Origin: Betaproteobacteria bacterium
Lineage (GTDB): Bacteria > Pseudomonadota > Gammaproteobacteria > Burkholderiales > SG8-39
Length of the DNA stretch: 21,900 nt
Assembly (NCBI GenBank): GCA_009693345.1
Contig: SHXL01000016.1
Location: 1-21,900 of the forward strand
Direction: 5' to 3'
Position numbers and translations under genes: made by a program. The notes under the pieces were generated by a model that saw only the letters and a list, made by a program, of their open reading frames with translations, was not told where the DNA came from and made no database searches. Shown here in pieces: positions 1-6,554 of the stretch. How positions within the stretch are numbered: position 1 is the first letter of the stretch; each line of letters opens with the position of its first letter.

Positions 1-1
1 G

Positions 2-499
2 CTGATTTGGAATCCGGCGTTCCATTTCGTCGAGCGCCGCACGGCGCGCATCCACGGTTTTCATCGCCAGTTCTGCCTTTGGGCGCGCGCCGGCCGGGGC
101 AGTCCCGAACGGCCCGGCTTGATGCTGTCGTTGGTATCCGGCGGCAGCTGCACCGGCGTCGCCTACCGCCTGGCCGGGGGCGCGGCGGCCACCGAGCTCG
201 ACGTGCTCTGGCGGCGCGAGATGTCCACCATGGCCTATCGTCCGGTATGGACCACCGCGCGCACACCAAAGGGCGCGGAGCCGGCGATCGCGTTTAGCGC
301 CAATCGCGAGCACGAACGCTACGTGCCGGGGCTCGAGGACGCGGCGGTGGCGCGTTATCTCGCCACCGGTGCCGGGCCGATGGGCCGCTGCTGCGACTAC
401 CTGTTCGACACGGTGGCGCACCTGCGCCAGCTCGGCATCCGCGACCGCCGGCTGGAGGCGCTGGAGGCAAAAGTCAGGGTGCACGGCGCGGCGCGATGA
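2..499 (+). CDS. ChaC-type gamma-glutamylcyclotransferase (5' end outside window)
   Basis: The reading frame is open from the first bases of the window and ends at TGA 497-499, so the N-terminus is missing. The visible 165 residues begin LIWNPAFHFVERR and continue with GFHRQFCLW, which is the typical early part of ChaC proteins just after the YGSL glycine loop. Later come SGGSCTGVAYRL and a WRREM segment whose glutamate is probably the catalytic acid of the fold. ChaC enzymes are cytosolic and split glutathione or other gamma-glutamyl peptides into 5-oxoproline and the remaining amine. The stop overlaps the ATG of the amidase gene by three bases (ATGA), suggesting translational coupling. An internal ATG at 119 is not the start because conserved family sequence lies upstream of it. 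Confidence 0.85.
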   Translation: MIWNPAFHFVERRTARIHGFHRQFCLWARAGRGSPERPGLMLSLVSGGSCTGVAYRLAGGAAATELDVLWRREMSTMAYRPVWTTARTPKGAEPAIAFSANREHERYVPGLEDAAVARYLATGAGPMGRCCDYLFDTVAHLRQLGIRDRRLEALEAKVRVHGAAR

Positions 500-1173
500 A
501 GAAAACCTGGATCCCCGCGTTCGCGGGGATGACGCTAGCGTTCTGCGCCATCGCGAAGGAGGTGGCGCTGGACGTGGGCCACTACGCGGCCGAGCCCGGC
601 GTGATATCGGCGAGCGGCGTTGCGGAATTCGAGTTCAACCTTGCCCTCGCTCTCGAGGTAAAGATGGAACTCGAGAAACTCCAAACCAAGGTCCGCCTGA
701 TCGGCGAGCGCGGCGACTACGCGCTGCTGCACCACCGGACGCGCGACGCGCGGGGCGCGGAGCTGTTCGTGTCGATCCACCACGATTCGGTCAGGGAGCG
801 CCTGCTGCCGCAGGCCGACCGGTTTGCCGGCTTTTCGCTTTTCATTTCCAGGTTGAATCCCTTTCCGGGAAAGAGCCTCGCCTGCGCTTCCTCGATCGGG
901 GCAAGATTGAAGGCAGGCGGCTTCGTCCCTTCGCGCTACCATGCCGATCCGGTGCTGGGCGAAGCGCGGCCCTTCGCCGACGAGGCGAACGGCGTGCACT
1001 ACTATGACAACCTGGCGGTTGCGCGCCGCGCCGCGATGGCGTCGGTGCTGGTGGAGGCCGGCGTGATCGTCAACCGGGAAGAGGAACAGCGCATGCGCGA
1101 TCCGCAAGTGCGCCGGCGGATTGCCGCCGCGGTGGCCGCGGGCGTGCGCGAATGTCTTGCAAAGGAGCGGTAG
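496..1173 (+). CDS. N-acetylmuramoyl-L-alanine amidase (Amidase_3 type), secreted
   Basis: This 225-residue protein resembles zinc-dependent cell-wall amidases that cut the bond between MurNAc and L-Ala of peptidoglycan in the periplasm. Visible zinc-site candidates are H29 in LDVGHYAAEPG, E44, and H95 in FVSIHHDS; a glutamate in VLVEAGVIVN near residue 190 fits the catalytic acid. The length is that of a bare catalytic domain with no AMIN, SPOR or LysM domain. Residues 1-20 form a plausible signal peptide ending AIA before KEV, but residues 4-13 (TWIPAFAGMT) are the translation of a dispersed palindromic repeat, so the export signal is partly repeat-derived. The ATG overlaps the ChaC stop, and the stop TAG overlaps the next GTG start. 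Zinc ligands are assigned by motif only. Confidence 0.82.
   Translation: MKKTWIPAFAGMTLAFCAIAKEVALDVGHYAAEPGVISASGVAEFEFNLALALEVKMELEKLQTKVRLIGERGDYALLHHRTRDARGAELFVSIHHDSVRERLLPQADRFAGFSLFISRLNPFPGKSLACASSIGARLKAGGFVPSRYHADPVLGEARPFADEANGVHYYDNLAVARRAAMASVLVEAGVIVNREEEQRMRDPQVRRRIAAAVAAGVRECLAKER
508..535 (-). repeat. Dispersed palindromic repeat, copy 1 (inside amidase start)
   Basis: The core is a perfect inverted repeat: ATCCCCGCG at 511-519 and CGCGGGGAT at 522-530, separated by two bases. Read on the minus strand, it matches the left half of the unit at 17395-17421 over about 26 bases with one mismatch in the core. It lies within codons 4-13 of the amidase gene and is translated as TWIPAFAGMT, a peptide commonly seen where this kind of repeat falls in coding sequence of proteobacteria. 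Confidence 0.8.
1161..1167 (+). promoter_or_regulatory. Shine-Dalgarno that sets the start of the DUF4124 gene
   Basis: AAAGGAG sits five bases upstream of GTG 1173 and downstream of the in-frame ATG 1152. This spacing favours GTG 1173 over the ATG and also gives a cleaner signal peptide. The site is inside the end of the amidase gene. Confidence 0.6.
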
Positions 1174-1924
1174 TGCGATTCGCTGTTGCATCGGCCGTGT
1201 TGCTTTTCTCCTGGGCGAACCACGCGGGCGCCGACCTGTACCGCTGGGTCGACCCCGAAACGGGATCGGTGAAATTTTCAAGCTATCCGCCGCCCTGGTT
1301 TGGCGACGCGGCACGACAACCGCGCGCGCCGAAGGTCGAGCACATTCCCGCGGGCACGCCTGCACCGGCAATCGAAGGGCAGTTGCCGGATGCGCAAGAG
1401 CCGTCGAAGCCCCTGCCGGAGGCGGGCGGGAAGCCGCAGGCGCCGGCAAGCTCCTCGATGGAAGATCGCCGCAAGGCCTTGCTGAAGCAGATTTCCGCGC
1501 AGGCCGCGGAGCTTTCGGCAGCGAAGCCCGAGGAAAGCGCGCGAATTTACGCCGACGTGGCGGAACGGGTCCGGGAGTACAACTCGGCGGAACTCTTCCT
1601 GATAAAGGTCGATGCCGGTGGCGAGGCCGCGCGGCGGGCGGAACGGAACGCCCTGGTCGCCGGAATCGAAGGCCTCCGCAGGAGGATGCTGGAGCAACTA
1701 TCCGCGATCCGCCTTTCCGCGCAAGGATCGCCGCCGGATAGCGTGCGCATTGCCTGGCTGGACCTGGGCCGCCAGGTGGCATCGCTCGGTTGGGTGGAAA
1801 ACGCCATGAAGCTGCTCGACCCCGGCGGTGCGCCGGTCAGAGAGGGCGAGCAGGCGGCCCTGACCCAGAAAATCGCGCAGCAATGGAAGCCGCTGCTGGA
1901 CGTGATCCTGCGCCCGCCCAATGA
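1173..1924 (+). CDS. DUF4124 domain protein, exported; natural stop apparently lost
   Basis: GTG 1173 overlaps the amidase TAG. The product starts with a signal peptide (RFAVASAVLLFSWANHAGA) followed directly by DLYRWVDPETGSVKFSSYPP, the hallmark of DUF4124, a small periplasmic domain of unknown function common in beta- and gammaproteobacteria. A proline-rich linker and a charged, probably helical segment (roughly residues 95-245) follow; I do not recognise them. The literal frame has no stop at the expected place and runs on to 2777 across the next gene as low-quality sequence. In the +2 frame a TGA at 1922-1924 overlaps the next ATG as ATGA, the junction style used elsewhere here, so I place the natural end there and suspect a one- or two-base indel shortly before it. 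The end is therefore inferred. Confidence 0.6.
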
Positions 1925-2806
1925 ATGCGCGTGTGCGCGACGAATGGGTCGACTGCGGCGGCGTGAAGCTGCATTGCGCGGTGGCCGGCGAAGCAAAGCG
2001 CCCGCTGATGCTGTTCCTGCACGGCTTTCCGGAGTTCTGGGCGGCATGGAGAAAACCCATGGCGCACTTCGCCGAACGCGGCTGACTGTGCGTCGCGCCC
2101 GACCTGCGCGGCTACAACCTTTCCGACAAGCCCGAGGGCGTGGAGGCCTACCGGGTCAAGCACCTGATGGCCGACGTGCTCGCGCTCGGCGCCCGCTATG
2201 CGAACGGAAAGTTCACGCTTGTCGCGCACGACTGGGGCGGCGCGGTCGCCTGGGCGGTGGCGGTCGCGAAGCCGCAGCAACTCGATCGACTGGTGATGAT
2301 CAATTCGCCCCACCCCTACGTCTTCTGGCGCGAGCTCTCCAACAACCCGGCCCAGCAGAAGGCGAGCGAGTACATGAATCTCTTCCGCCTGCCGAAGGCC
2401 GAGCGCGTGTTGTCGGAGAACGGTTACGCGCGCCTGCTCGGTGCGTTCGGCCATTTCGAAAAAGACTGGAGCGCGGAGCTGGTGCAGGCGTGGTCACGGC
2501 CCCGGCGCGCTCACCGGCGGCCTCAACTACTACCGCGCCTCGCCGCTCTATCCGCCCAGCGCCGCCGATCCGGGCACGAAGAAGCTGCAGTTCAAGGCGG
2601 AGGATTTCATGGTGCGGGTGCCGACGCTGGTGCTCTGGGGCGAGCGCGACACGGCGCTGCTCACGGGTTGCCTCGAGGGACTGGGCGAGTGCGTGCCAGA
2701 TCTCAAGCTTCTGCGCGTGCCGGACGCCTCGCACTGGATCGTGCACGAGCAGCCGGATCTGGTATGTAGTGAAATAGAAAAATTCGTACGGGAAGCGCAT
2801 GGCTAA
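1921..2806 (+). pseudogene. Alpha/beta hydrolase (epoxide hydrolase/haloacetate dehalogenase-like), broken by a nonsense codon and a frameshift
   Basis: From ATG 1921 the frame gives a recognisable alpha/beta hydrolase: the oxyanion segment LFLHGFPEFWAAW, then, after an in-frame TGA at 2083-2085, VAPDLRGYNLSDKP and the nucleophile elbow VAHDWGGAVAW with aspartate as nucleophile, as in epoxide hydrolases and haloacetate dehalogenases. The frame is lost near a run of four C at 2500-2503: AWSRP continues as GALTGGLNYYRAS in the next frame, which fits one extra C. That second frame carries VPTLVLWGERDTAL and the catalytic-histidine region DASHWIVHEQP and ends at TAA 2804-2806. The TGA lies where an aromatic residue is usual, so TGG to TGA is likely. 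It overlaps the MaoC gene by eight bases. Either a decayed gene or two base-call errors. Confidence 0.85.
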
Positions 2807-3257
2807 AACTGCAATCAAGCTGCGGGAACTCGAATCGCGAATCGGCGAGGAGGTCGGGATCTCGCCCTGGGTGAAGATTTCCCAGGAGCGGATCGATCTG
2901 TTCGCCAAGGCGACCGAAGATTTCCAGTGGATCCACGTCGACCCGGCGCGCGCGAAAAGCTCGCCCTACGGCGGCACCATCGCGCACGGTTACCTCACGC
3001 TGTCGATGCTGCCCAAGCTCACGGAATCCACTTTCGAGTTCTCCGACCGCAAGATGGGCGTCAACTATGGCCTGAACAAGGTGCGCTTCACCGCGCCCGT
3101 GCCCTCGGGCGCGAAGATCCGCGGCCGCTTCGTGCTCGCCAAGTACGACAAGCTCGAGGGCAACGGCGTGCAGACCACCTGGAGCGTGACCATCGAGCGC
3201 GAAGGCGGCGAGAAACCCGTTTGCGTGCTGGAATCGATCAGCCGGCATTATTACTGA
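2799..3257 (+). CDS. MaoC-like hot-dog dehydratase ((R)-specific enoyl-CoA hydratase type)
   Basis: The 152-residue protein is a single hot-dog domain of the MaoC/PhaJ type, which adds water to trans-2-enoyl-CoA thioesters in the cytosol. The catalytic pair is visible as D41 and H46 in EDFQWIHVDPARA, followed by the conserved GGTIAHGYLTLS segment. The length is normal for a stand-alone hydratase. ATG 2799 lies inside the end of the broken hydrolase gene, preceded by GGGAAG, and the stop TGA shares one base with the next ATG at 3257, so it is part of a tightly coupled operon. Its place beside a ring-opening type hydrolase and dehydrogenases suggests a role in a catabolic route ending in CoA esters. 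The substrate is unknown. Confidence 0.88.
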   Translation: MAKTAIKLRELESRIGEEVGISPWVKISQERIDLFAKATEDFQWIHVDPARAKSSPYGGTIAHGYLTLSMLPKLTESTFEFSDRKMGVNYGLNKVRFTAPVPSGAKIRGRFVLAKYDKLEGNGVQTTWSVTIEREGGEKPVCVLESISRHYY

Positions 3258-4309
3258 TGAACCCGCGCTGGAAGCAACGCCCACCCGGTTCGAACTGGGG
3301 CGAGTTCGGCCCGGACGACCAGCGCGGCCGGATGAACTGGGTGACGCGCGAGAAGGTGCTGCAGGGCGTGGCCGAGGTGAAGGAAGGCCTCAGCTTCGTG
3401 CTCTCGCTGCCGCTCGACTATCCGGGCGGCAGCGCGCTCAATCCGCGGCGCCATCCGCCGCGCATCGCCGCCACGCAGCGCAACGGCAGGCAGAATTTCT
3501 GCTATGCCGTGGCGCAGGACAACGCCCTGCAGACCGACGTGATCTGCGACGACCTGGTGCTTCTCACGCTGCAGTATTCGACGCAGTGGGATTCCTTCGC
3601 GCACGTCGGCGGCATGTTCGACGCCGACGGCGACGGGAAGCCCGAGGCGGTTTTCTACAACGGCTTCAGGGCGGGCGAGCACATCAAGCCCTCTGCAGTC
3701 GCCCCCGCGGAGGCGGGAGCCCAGGATCCGCTCCGCTATGAAGGCAGCCGCGCCGAGGCGCTCGGCATCCAGAACCTCGCCGAGCACGGCGCGCAGGGCC
3801 GCGGCGTGATGATCGACCTGCATGCGCATTTCGGCCGGAAACGGAAGGCCGTTGGTTTTGATGATTTACGGAGAATTCTTGATAGCGACAAAATAGAAGT
3901 AGAGCGCGGCGACATCGTCTGCCTGCATACCGGTTTCGCCGAGATGCTGCTCGAGCTGAAGAAGAACCCGACCCCCGAACTGCTGCACAACACCTGCACC
4001 GGGCTGGACGGCCGCGACGAGAAGCTCCTGCAGTGGATCTCCGACTCGGGACTCGCGGTGCTCGCCGCCGACAACTACGCCGTGGAACTCTTTTCCACCA
4101 CGCCGTGGAAGGCGACTTCGCACGCGATGCTGCCGCTGCACGAACACTGCCTGTTCAAGAACGGCATCCACCTCGGCGAACTGTGGTACTTCACCAAACT
4201 TGCAAATTGGTTGCGCGAACACAAGCGCAACCGCTTCCTCCTCACCGCCCCGCCGCTGCGGCTGCCGGGCGCCGTAGGTTCTCCGGCCACGCCGGTAGCA
4301 ACGGTATGA
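3257..4309 (+). CDS. Cyclase-family metal-dependent hydrolase (kynurenine formamidase/isatin hydrolase superfamily)
   Basis: This 350-residue protein belongs to the cyclase superfamily (PF04199), whose members hydrolyse amides or cyclic amides with a bound divalent metal. The segment LQYSTQWDSFAHVG (residues 106-116 hold the motif) aligns with the family motif HxGTHxDxxxH, but both early histidines are glutamine here; D112 and H116 remain. Later segments RGVMIDLHAHFG, GDIVCLHTGF and the HAMLPLHEH region are typical. The TQWD form is, to my memory, shared by a subgroup of the family, so this need not mean inactivity. Residues near 148-158 (VAPAEAGAQDP) are encoded by a dispersed repeat inserted in the gene. 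An AT-rich rare-codon stretch lies at about 3838-3905. The start overlaps the MaoC stop by one base. Confidence 0.8.
   Translation: MNPRWKQRPPGSNWGEFGPDDQRGRMNWVTREKVLQGVAEVKEGLSFVLSLPLDYPGGSALNPRRHPPRIAATQRNGRQNFCYAVAQDNALQTDVICDDLVLLTLQYSTQWDSFAHVGGMFDADGDGKPEAVFYNGFRAGEHIKPSAVAPAEAGAQDPLRYEGSRAEALGIQNLAEHGAQGRGVMIDLHAHFGRKRKAVGFDDLRRILDSDKIEVERGDIVCLHTGFAEMLLELKKNPTPELLHNTCTGLDGRDEKLLQWISDSGLAVLAADNYAVELFSTTPWKATSHAMLPLHEHCLFKNGIHLGELWYFTKLANWLREHKRNRFLLTAPPLRLPGAVGSPATPVATV
3698..3729 (+). repeat. Dispersed palindromic repeat, copy 2 (inside cyclase gene)
   Basis: The sequence around GCCCCCGCGGAGGCGGGAGC matches the right half of the unit at 17422-17450, read on the opposite strand, with two or three differences. 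It is in frame with the cyclase gene and adds the peptide VAPAEAGAQDP between an AGEHI segment and the conserved ALGIQNLAEHG segment, at a place where a loop can probably take extra residues. Confidence 0.75.
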
Positions 4310-4315
4310 AGCATT

Positions 4316-5293
4316 GTGAATCGACGTAGATTCAACAGACTGATTTGCGGCGCGATATTTGCCGCGCCGCTTGCCGGCTTGGCTCAGCCGGCCGGCCGCG
4401 TGCTGCGGATCGCAATCCTCGAGGATATATCGGAAAACGCTCGGCGGCATCATTGGAAAGCGTTCCGAAAACGGCTGGAAGACCTTGGATATTCAGAAGG
4501 CAAGAATCTCGTCGTTGAGTCGCGCTATTCGCGAGGGAATGCGGAGCGATTGCACGGGCTTGCTGTAGAACTGGTAGCCCTTCGGCCCGACGTCATTGTC
4601 ACTTCGGGAACGCCGCCAACGCGCGCTGTGATGTGTGCGACTTCGAGCATCCCGATCGTGTTTACCTCGGCTGGAGACCCGGTCGGCGCAGGCTTGGTCG
4701 CGAGCCTGGGACAGCCGGGCGGCAACGCGACAGGGTTTTCGATCATGAGTTCGGAGATCGGAGCGAAATGGGTCCAACTACTGCGCGAAATCGCTCTTGG
4801 AGCGAAGCGAATCGCCTTCCTCGGCGACATGAGCAACAAAGGTACGCTGCTTTCGTTCAGCGAGGTACAGGGACAGGCGCGGCCGCTAAACGTGATGGTT
4901 CAGATGCTGGACGGACGCCAGCGCAGCCAACTCGAGCGCTCATTTGACACGATCGTTCGCGAGCATTTCGCCGGCCTTATTGTCGGTGCCAGCGGGGTCC
5001 TTCTGGATCTGCGCGAGAAAATTGTGCAGTTCGCGGCGCGGCACAAGCTTCCAGCCGTTTACGCGCGAAGAGAGTTTGCGGACGCAGGCGGGCTCCTCTT
5101 CTACGGTGTAGAGCAGAGTGTGCTGTTCCGACGCGCCGCGGAATACGTGCATCGGATCGCGCAAAGCGCGAAACCTTCGGAGTTGCCCGTAGAGCGTCCG
5201 AACGTCTTCCGCATGGTGGTCAACCTGAAGACCGCGCGCGCTCGGTATCAAGATTCCGCAGTCAACACTGCTTCGCGCAGACGAAGTGATTGA
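4316..5293 (+). CDS. ABC transporter substrate-binding protein (PF04392 type), frameshifted at the C-terminus
   Basis: GTG 4316 starts a 325-residue protein with a Tat-like leader (RRRFNRL, then AAPLAGLAQPA) and typical PF04392 segments: KRLEDLGYSEGKNLVVESRY, VIVTSGTPPTRA, IPIVFTSAGDPVGAGLV, GGNATGF and LPAVYARREFADAGGLL. Such proteins are periplasmic ligand binders of ABC importers. After VVNLKTARA (about 5240) the literal frame reads RYQDSAVNT, whereas the next frame reads LGIKIPQSTLLRADEVIE and stops at TAG 5295-5297, the classic family ending. Two missing bases (TC in a GCTCTCGG context) explain this, so only about the last 18 residues are garbled. No permease or ATPase of its own is adjacent. 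Codons here are visibly less GC-rich at third positions than in neighbours, hinting at separate ancestry. Confidence 0.85.
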   Translation: MNRRRFNRLICGAIFAAPLAGLAQPAGRVLRIAILEDISENARRHHWKAFRKRLEDLGYSEGKNLVVESRYSRGNAERLHGLAVELVALRPDVIVTSGTPPTRAVMCATSSIPIVFTSAGDPVGAGLVASLGQPGGNATGFSIMSSEIGAKWVQLLREIALGAKRIAFLGDMSNKGTLLSFSEVQGQARPLNVMVQMLDGRQRSQLERSFDTIVREHFAGLIVGASGVLLDLREKIVQFAARHKLPAVYARREFADAGGLLFYGVEQSVLFRRAAEYVHRIAQSAKPSELPVERPNVFRMVVNLKTARARYQDSAVNTASRRRSD

Positions 5294-5302
5294 GTAGAAA
5301 TT

Positions 5303-5312
5303 ACTAGGGGAA
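5303..5312 (+). promoter_or_regulatory. Shine-Dalgarno of the SDR gene
   Basis: AGGGGAAA sits just upstream of ATG 5315 in the 17-base gap after the binding-protein gene. It fixes the start at the ATG directly before the Rossmann strand KTAIVTGSASGIG. Confidence 0.55.
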
Positions 5313-5314
5313 AT

Positions 5315-6061
5315 ATGAAAACTGCAATCGTAACTGGATCGGCATCCGGGATCGGAGCCGCGACGGTGATGGAACTCTCGAAGCGCGGCTGGAGCGTCGT
5401 GATCAATTATTCGAAAAGCGCTGCTGATGCGAAGAAGGTGGTGGACAAATGCAGGGACGCCATCGCCGTGCAGGCGGACGTCGGCGAGGACGCCGATTGC
5501 CGCAGGCTCGCGCAGGCGGCGCTCGACAAGTGGGGCCGCATCGACGCGCTGGTGAACAGCGCCGGCACCACCAAGTTCGTCAAGCACCCCGACCTGGAAG
5601 GGCTGTCGGCGGACGATTTCCTGCGCATCTACCGGTTGAACGTGGTCGGGCCGTTCCAGATGGCGCGTGCTTGCGCGGCCGCGCTGAAGGTGAGCAAGGG
5701 CGCGGTGGTGAACGTCTCCTCGGTGGCCGCGCTGCTCGGCACCGGCTCCTCGGTCGCCTACGCGGCATCCAAGGCGGCGCTCAATTCGGTCACCTTGTCG
5801 CTTGCGCGCGTGCTCGCGCCCGAGGTGCGCGTGAACGCGGTGAGCCCGGGCTACGTGGACACGCCCTGGCAGGCCAAGGGGCTCGGCGCGGAGCGCGCCA
5901 AACAGGCCGCGGCGCATTACTCGACTCTCGTGCCGCTCAAGGACTATGCGCGTCCCGAGGACGTCGCCGAGACCATCGCCTGGCTGATCGAAGGCGCGCG
6001 CCAGGTCACCGGCGAAATCATTTATGTGGACGGCGGCATGCACATCTCGACACCTCGATGA
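5315..6061 (+). CDS. Short-chain dehydrogenase/reductase (classical SDR)
   Basis: The 248-residue protein has all classical SDR features: the nucleotide-binding TGSASGIG at residues 7-14, NSAG at 81-84, N109, S136 and the Y149-x3-K153 catalytic pair, then the SPGYVDTPW segment and the C-terminal GEIIYVDGGM. It therefore oxidises an alcohol or reduces a ketone with NAD(P)(H) in the cytosol; a basic residue in NYSKSAADAKK after strand 2 may favour NADP, which is a guess. It follows the binding-protein gene by 17 bases and precedes the hydrolase-like gene at 6078 by 16 bases, all on the plus strand. The substrate cannot be told; nearby genes suggest a hydroxyacid or hydroxyacyl intermediate of the same catabolic route. 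Confidence 0.92.
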   Translation: MKTAIVTGSASGIGAATVMELSKRGWSVVINYSKSAADAKKVVDKCRDAIAVQADVGEDADCRRLAQAALDKWGRIDALVNSAGTTKFVKHPDLEGLSADDFLRIYRLNVVGPFQMARACAAALKVSKGAVVNVSSVAALLGTGSSVAYAASKAALNSVTLSLARVLAPEVRVNAVSPGYVDTPWQAKGLGAERAKQAAAHYSTLVPLKDYARPEDVAETIAWLIEGARQVTGEIIYVDGGMHISTPR

Positions 6062-6077
6062 AAAAGGCGGCTCCCCG

Positions 6078-6554
6078 ATGAACAACGACCGACGCGATCT
6101 CGTCGCCCAGATCAGGAACCGGGCGCTCATTTACATGGAAATCTACGACGTGCTGAGCGCGGAGGTGGGTGCGAAGCGCGCCGAGACGCTGCTCGCCGAG
6201 GCGATCTTCCAGCGCGGCCTGTCCGCCGGAAAATCGCTCGCCCAGCATGCCCCGGACGACCTTGCGGGGCTGAAGGATTCGTTCCTCGCCAGCGTCCCCG
6301 GCGGCGCGGACATCTTCCAGCCCGAAGTCCTGCGCTGCGACCGCGATCACCTGGAGATGCAGCTGCACGGCTGTCCGCTGAAGGATGCCTGGCGCGAGGC
6401 GGGCCTGCCCGAGGAGAAAATCGCCACGCTGTGCCGCATCGCCGGCGCGGTCGATCAGGGCTTGTTCAGGGGTGCGGGCTTCAAAGTCGAGAACCGCACA
6501 TGGACGCCCGGCGCGAAAGGATGTTGCTTCCTCTGCGTGCAGCGTGGCGGATAG
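6078..6554 (+). CDS. L-2-amino-thiazoline-4-carboxylic acid hydrolase-like protein (PF14196 type)
   Basis: The 158-residue product has the signature of the ATC hydrolase family: the early helix ALIYMEIYDVLSAEVG, GCPLKDAWREAGLPEEKIATLC, then D..LF and a cysteine pair in PGAKGCCFLCV. The named enzyme opens the thiazoline ring of L-2-amino-thiazoline-4-carboxylate on the way to cysteine, but most family members are of unknown substrate. ATG 6078 is chosen because conserved sequence begins there and AAGGCGG lies about 11 bases upstream; the in-frame ATG at 6024 would add residues read from the end of the SDR gene. The stop overlaps the GMC start by 11 bases. The cysteines may bind metal or be catalytic. 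Family assignment is from remembered motifs. Confidence 0.7.
   Translation: MNNDRRDLVAQIRNRALIYMEIYDVLSAEVGAKRAETLLAEAIFQRGLSAGKSLAQHAPDDLAGLKDSFLASVPGGADIFQPEVLRCDRDHLEMQLHGCPLKDAWREAGLPEEKIATLCRIAGAVDQGLFRGAGFKVENRTWTPGAKGCCFLCVQRGG

Noticed and set aside
508..535. CRISPR-like or transposon-end interpretation of the palindromic repeats
   Set aside because: Copies are single or paired, scattered, with no regular spacers, no cas genes and no transposase nearby. They fit a dispersed palindromic repeat family.
535..1782. A 415-codon minus-strand open frame opposite the amidase and DUF4124 genes
   Set aside because: The plus-strand genes have clear domains, signal peptides and ribosome binding sites; the antisense product is proline/arginine low-complexity sequence.
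6058..6081. A seven-codon plus-strand frame (MKKAAPR) between the SDR and the ATC-hydrolase-like gene
   Set aside because: Too short to support; it only overlaps the end of the SDR and the start of the next gene and shows no leader-peptide features.
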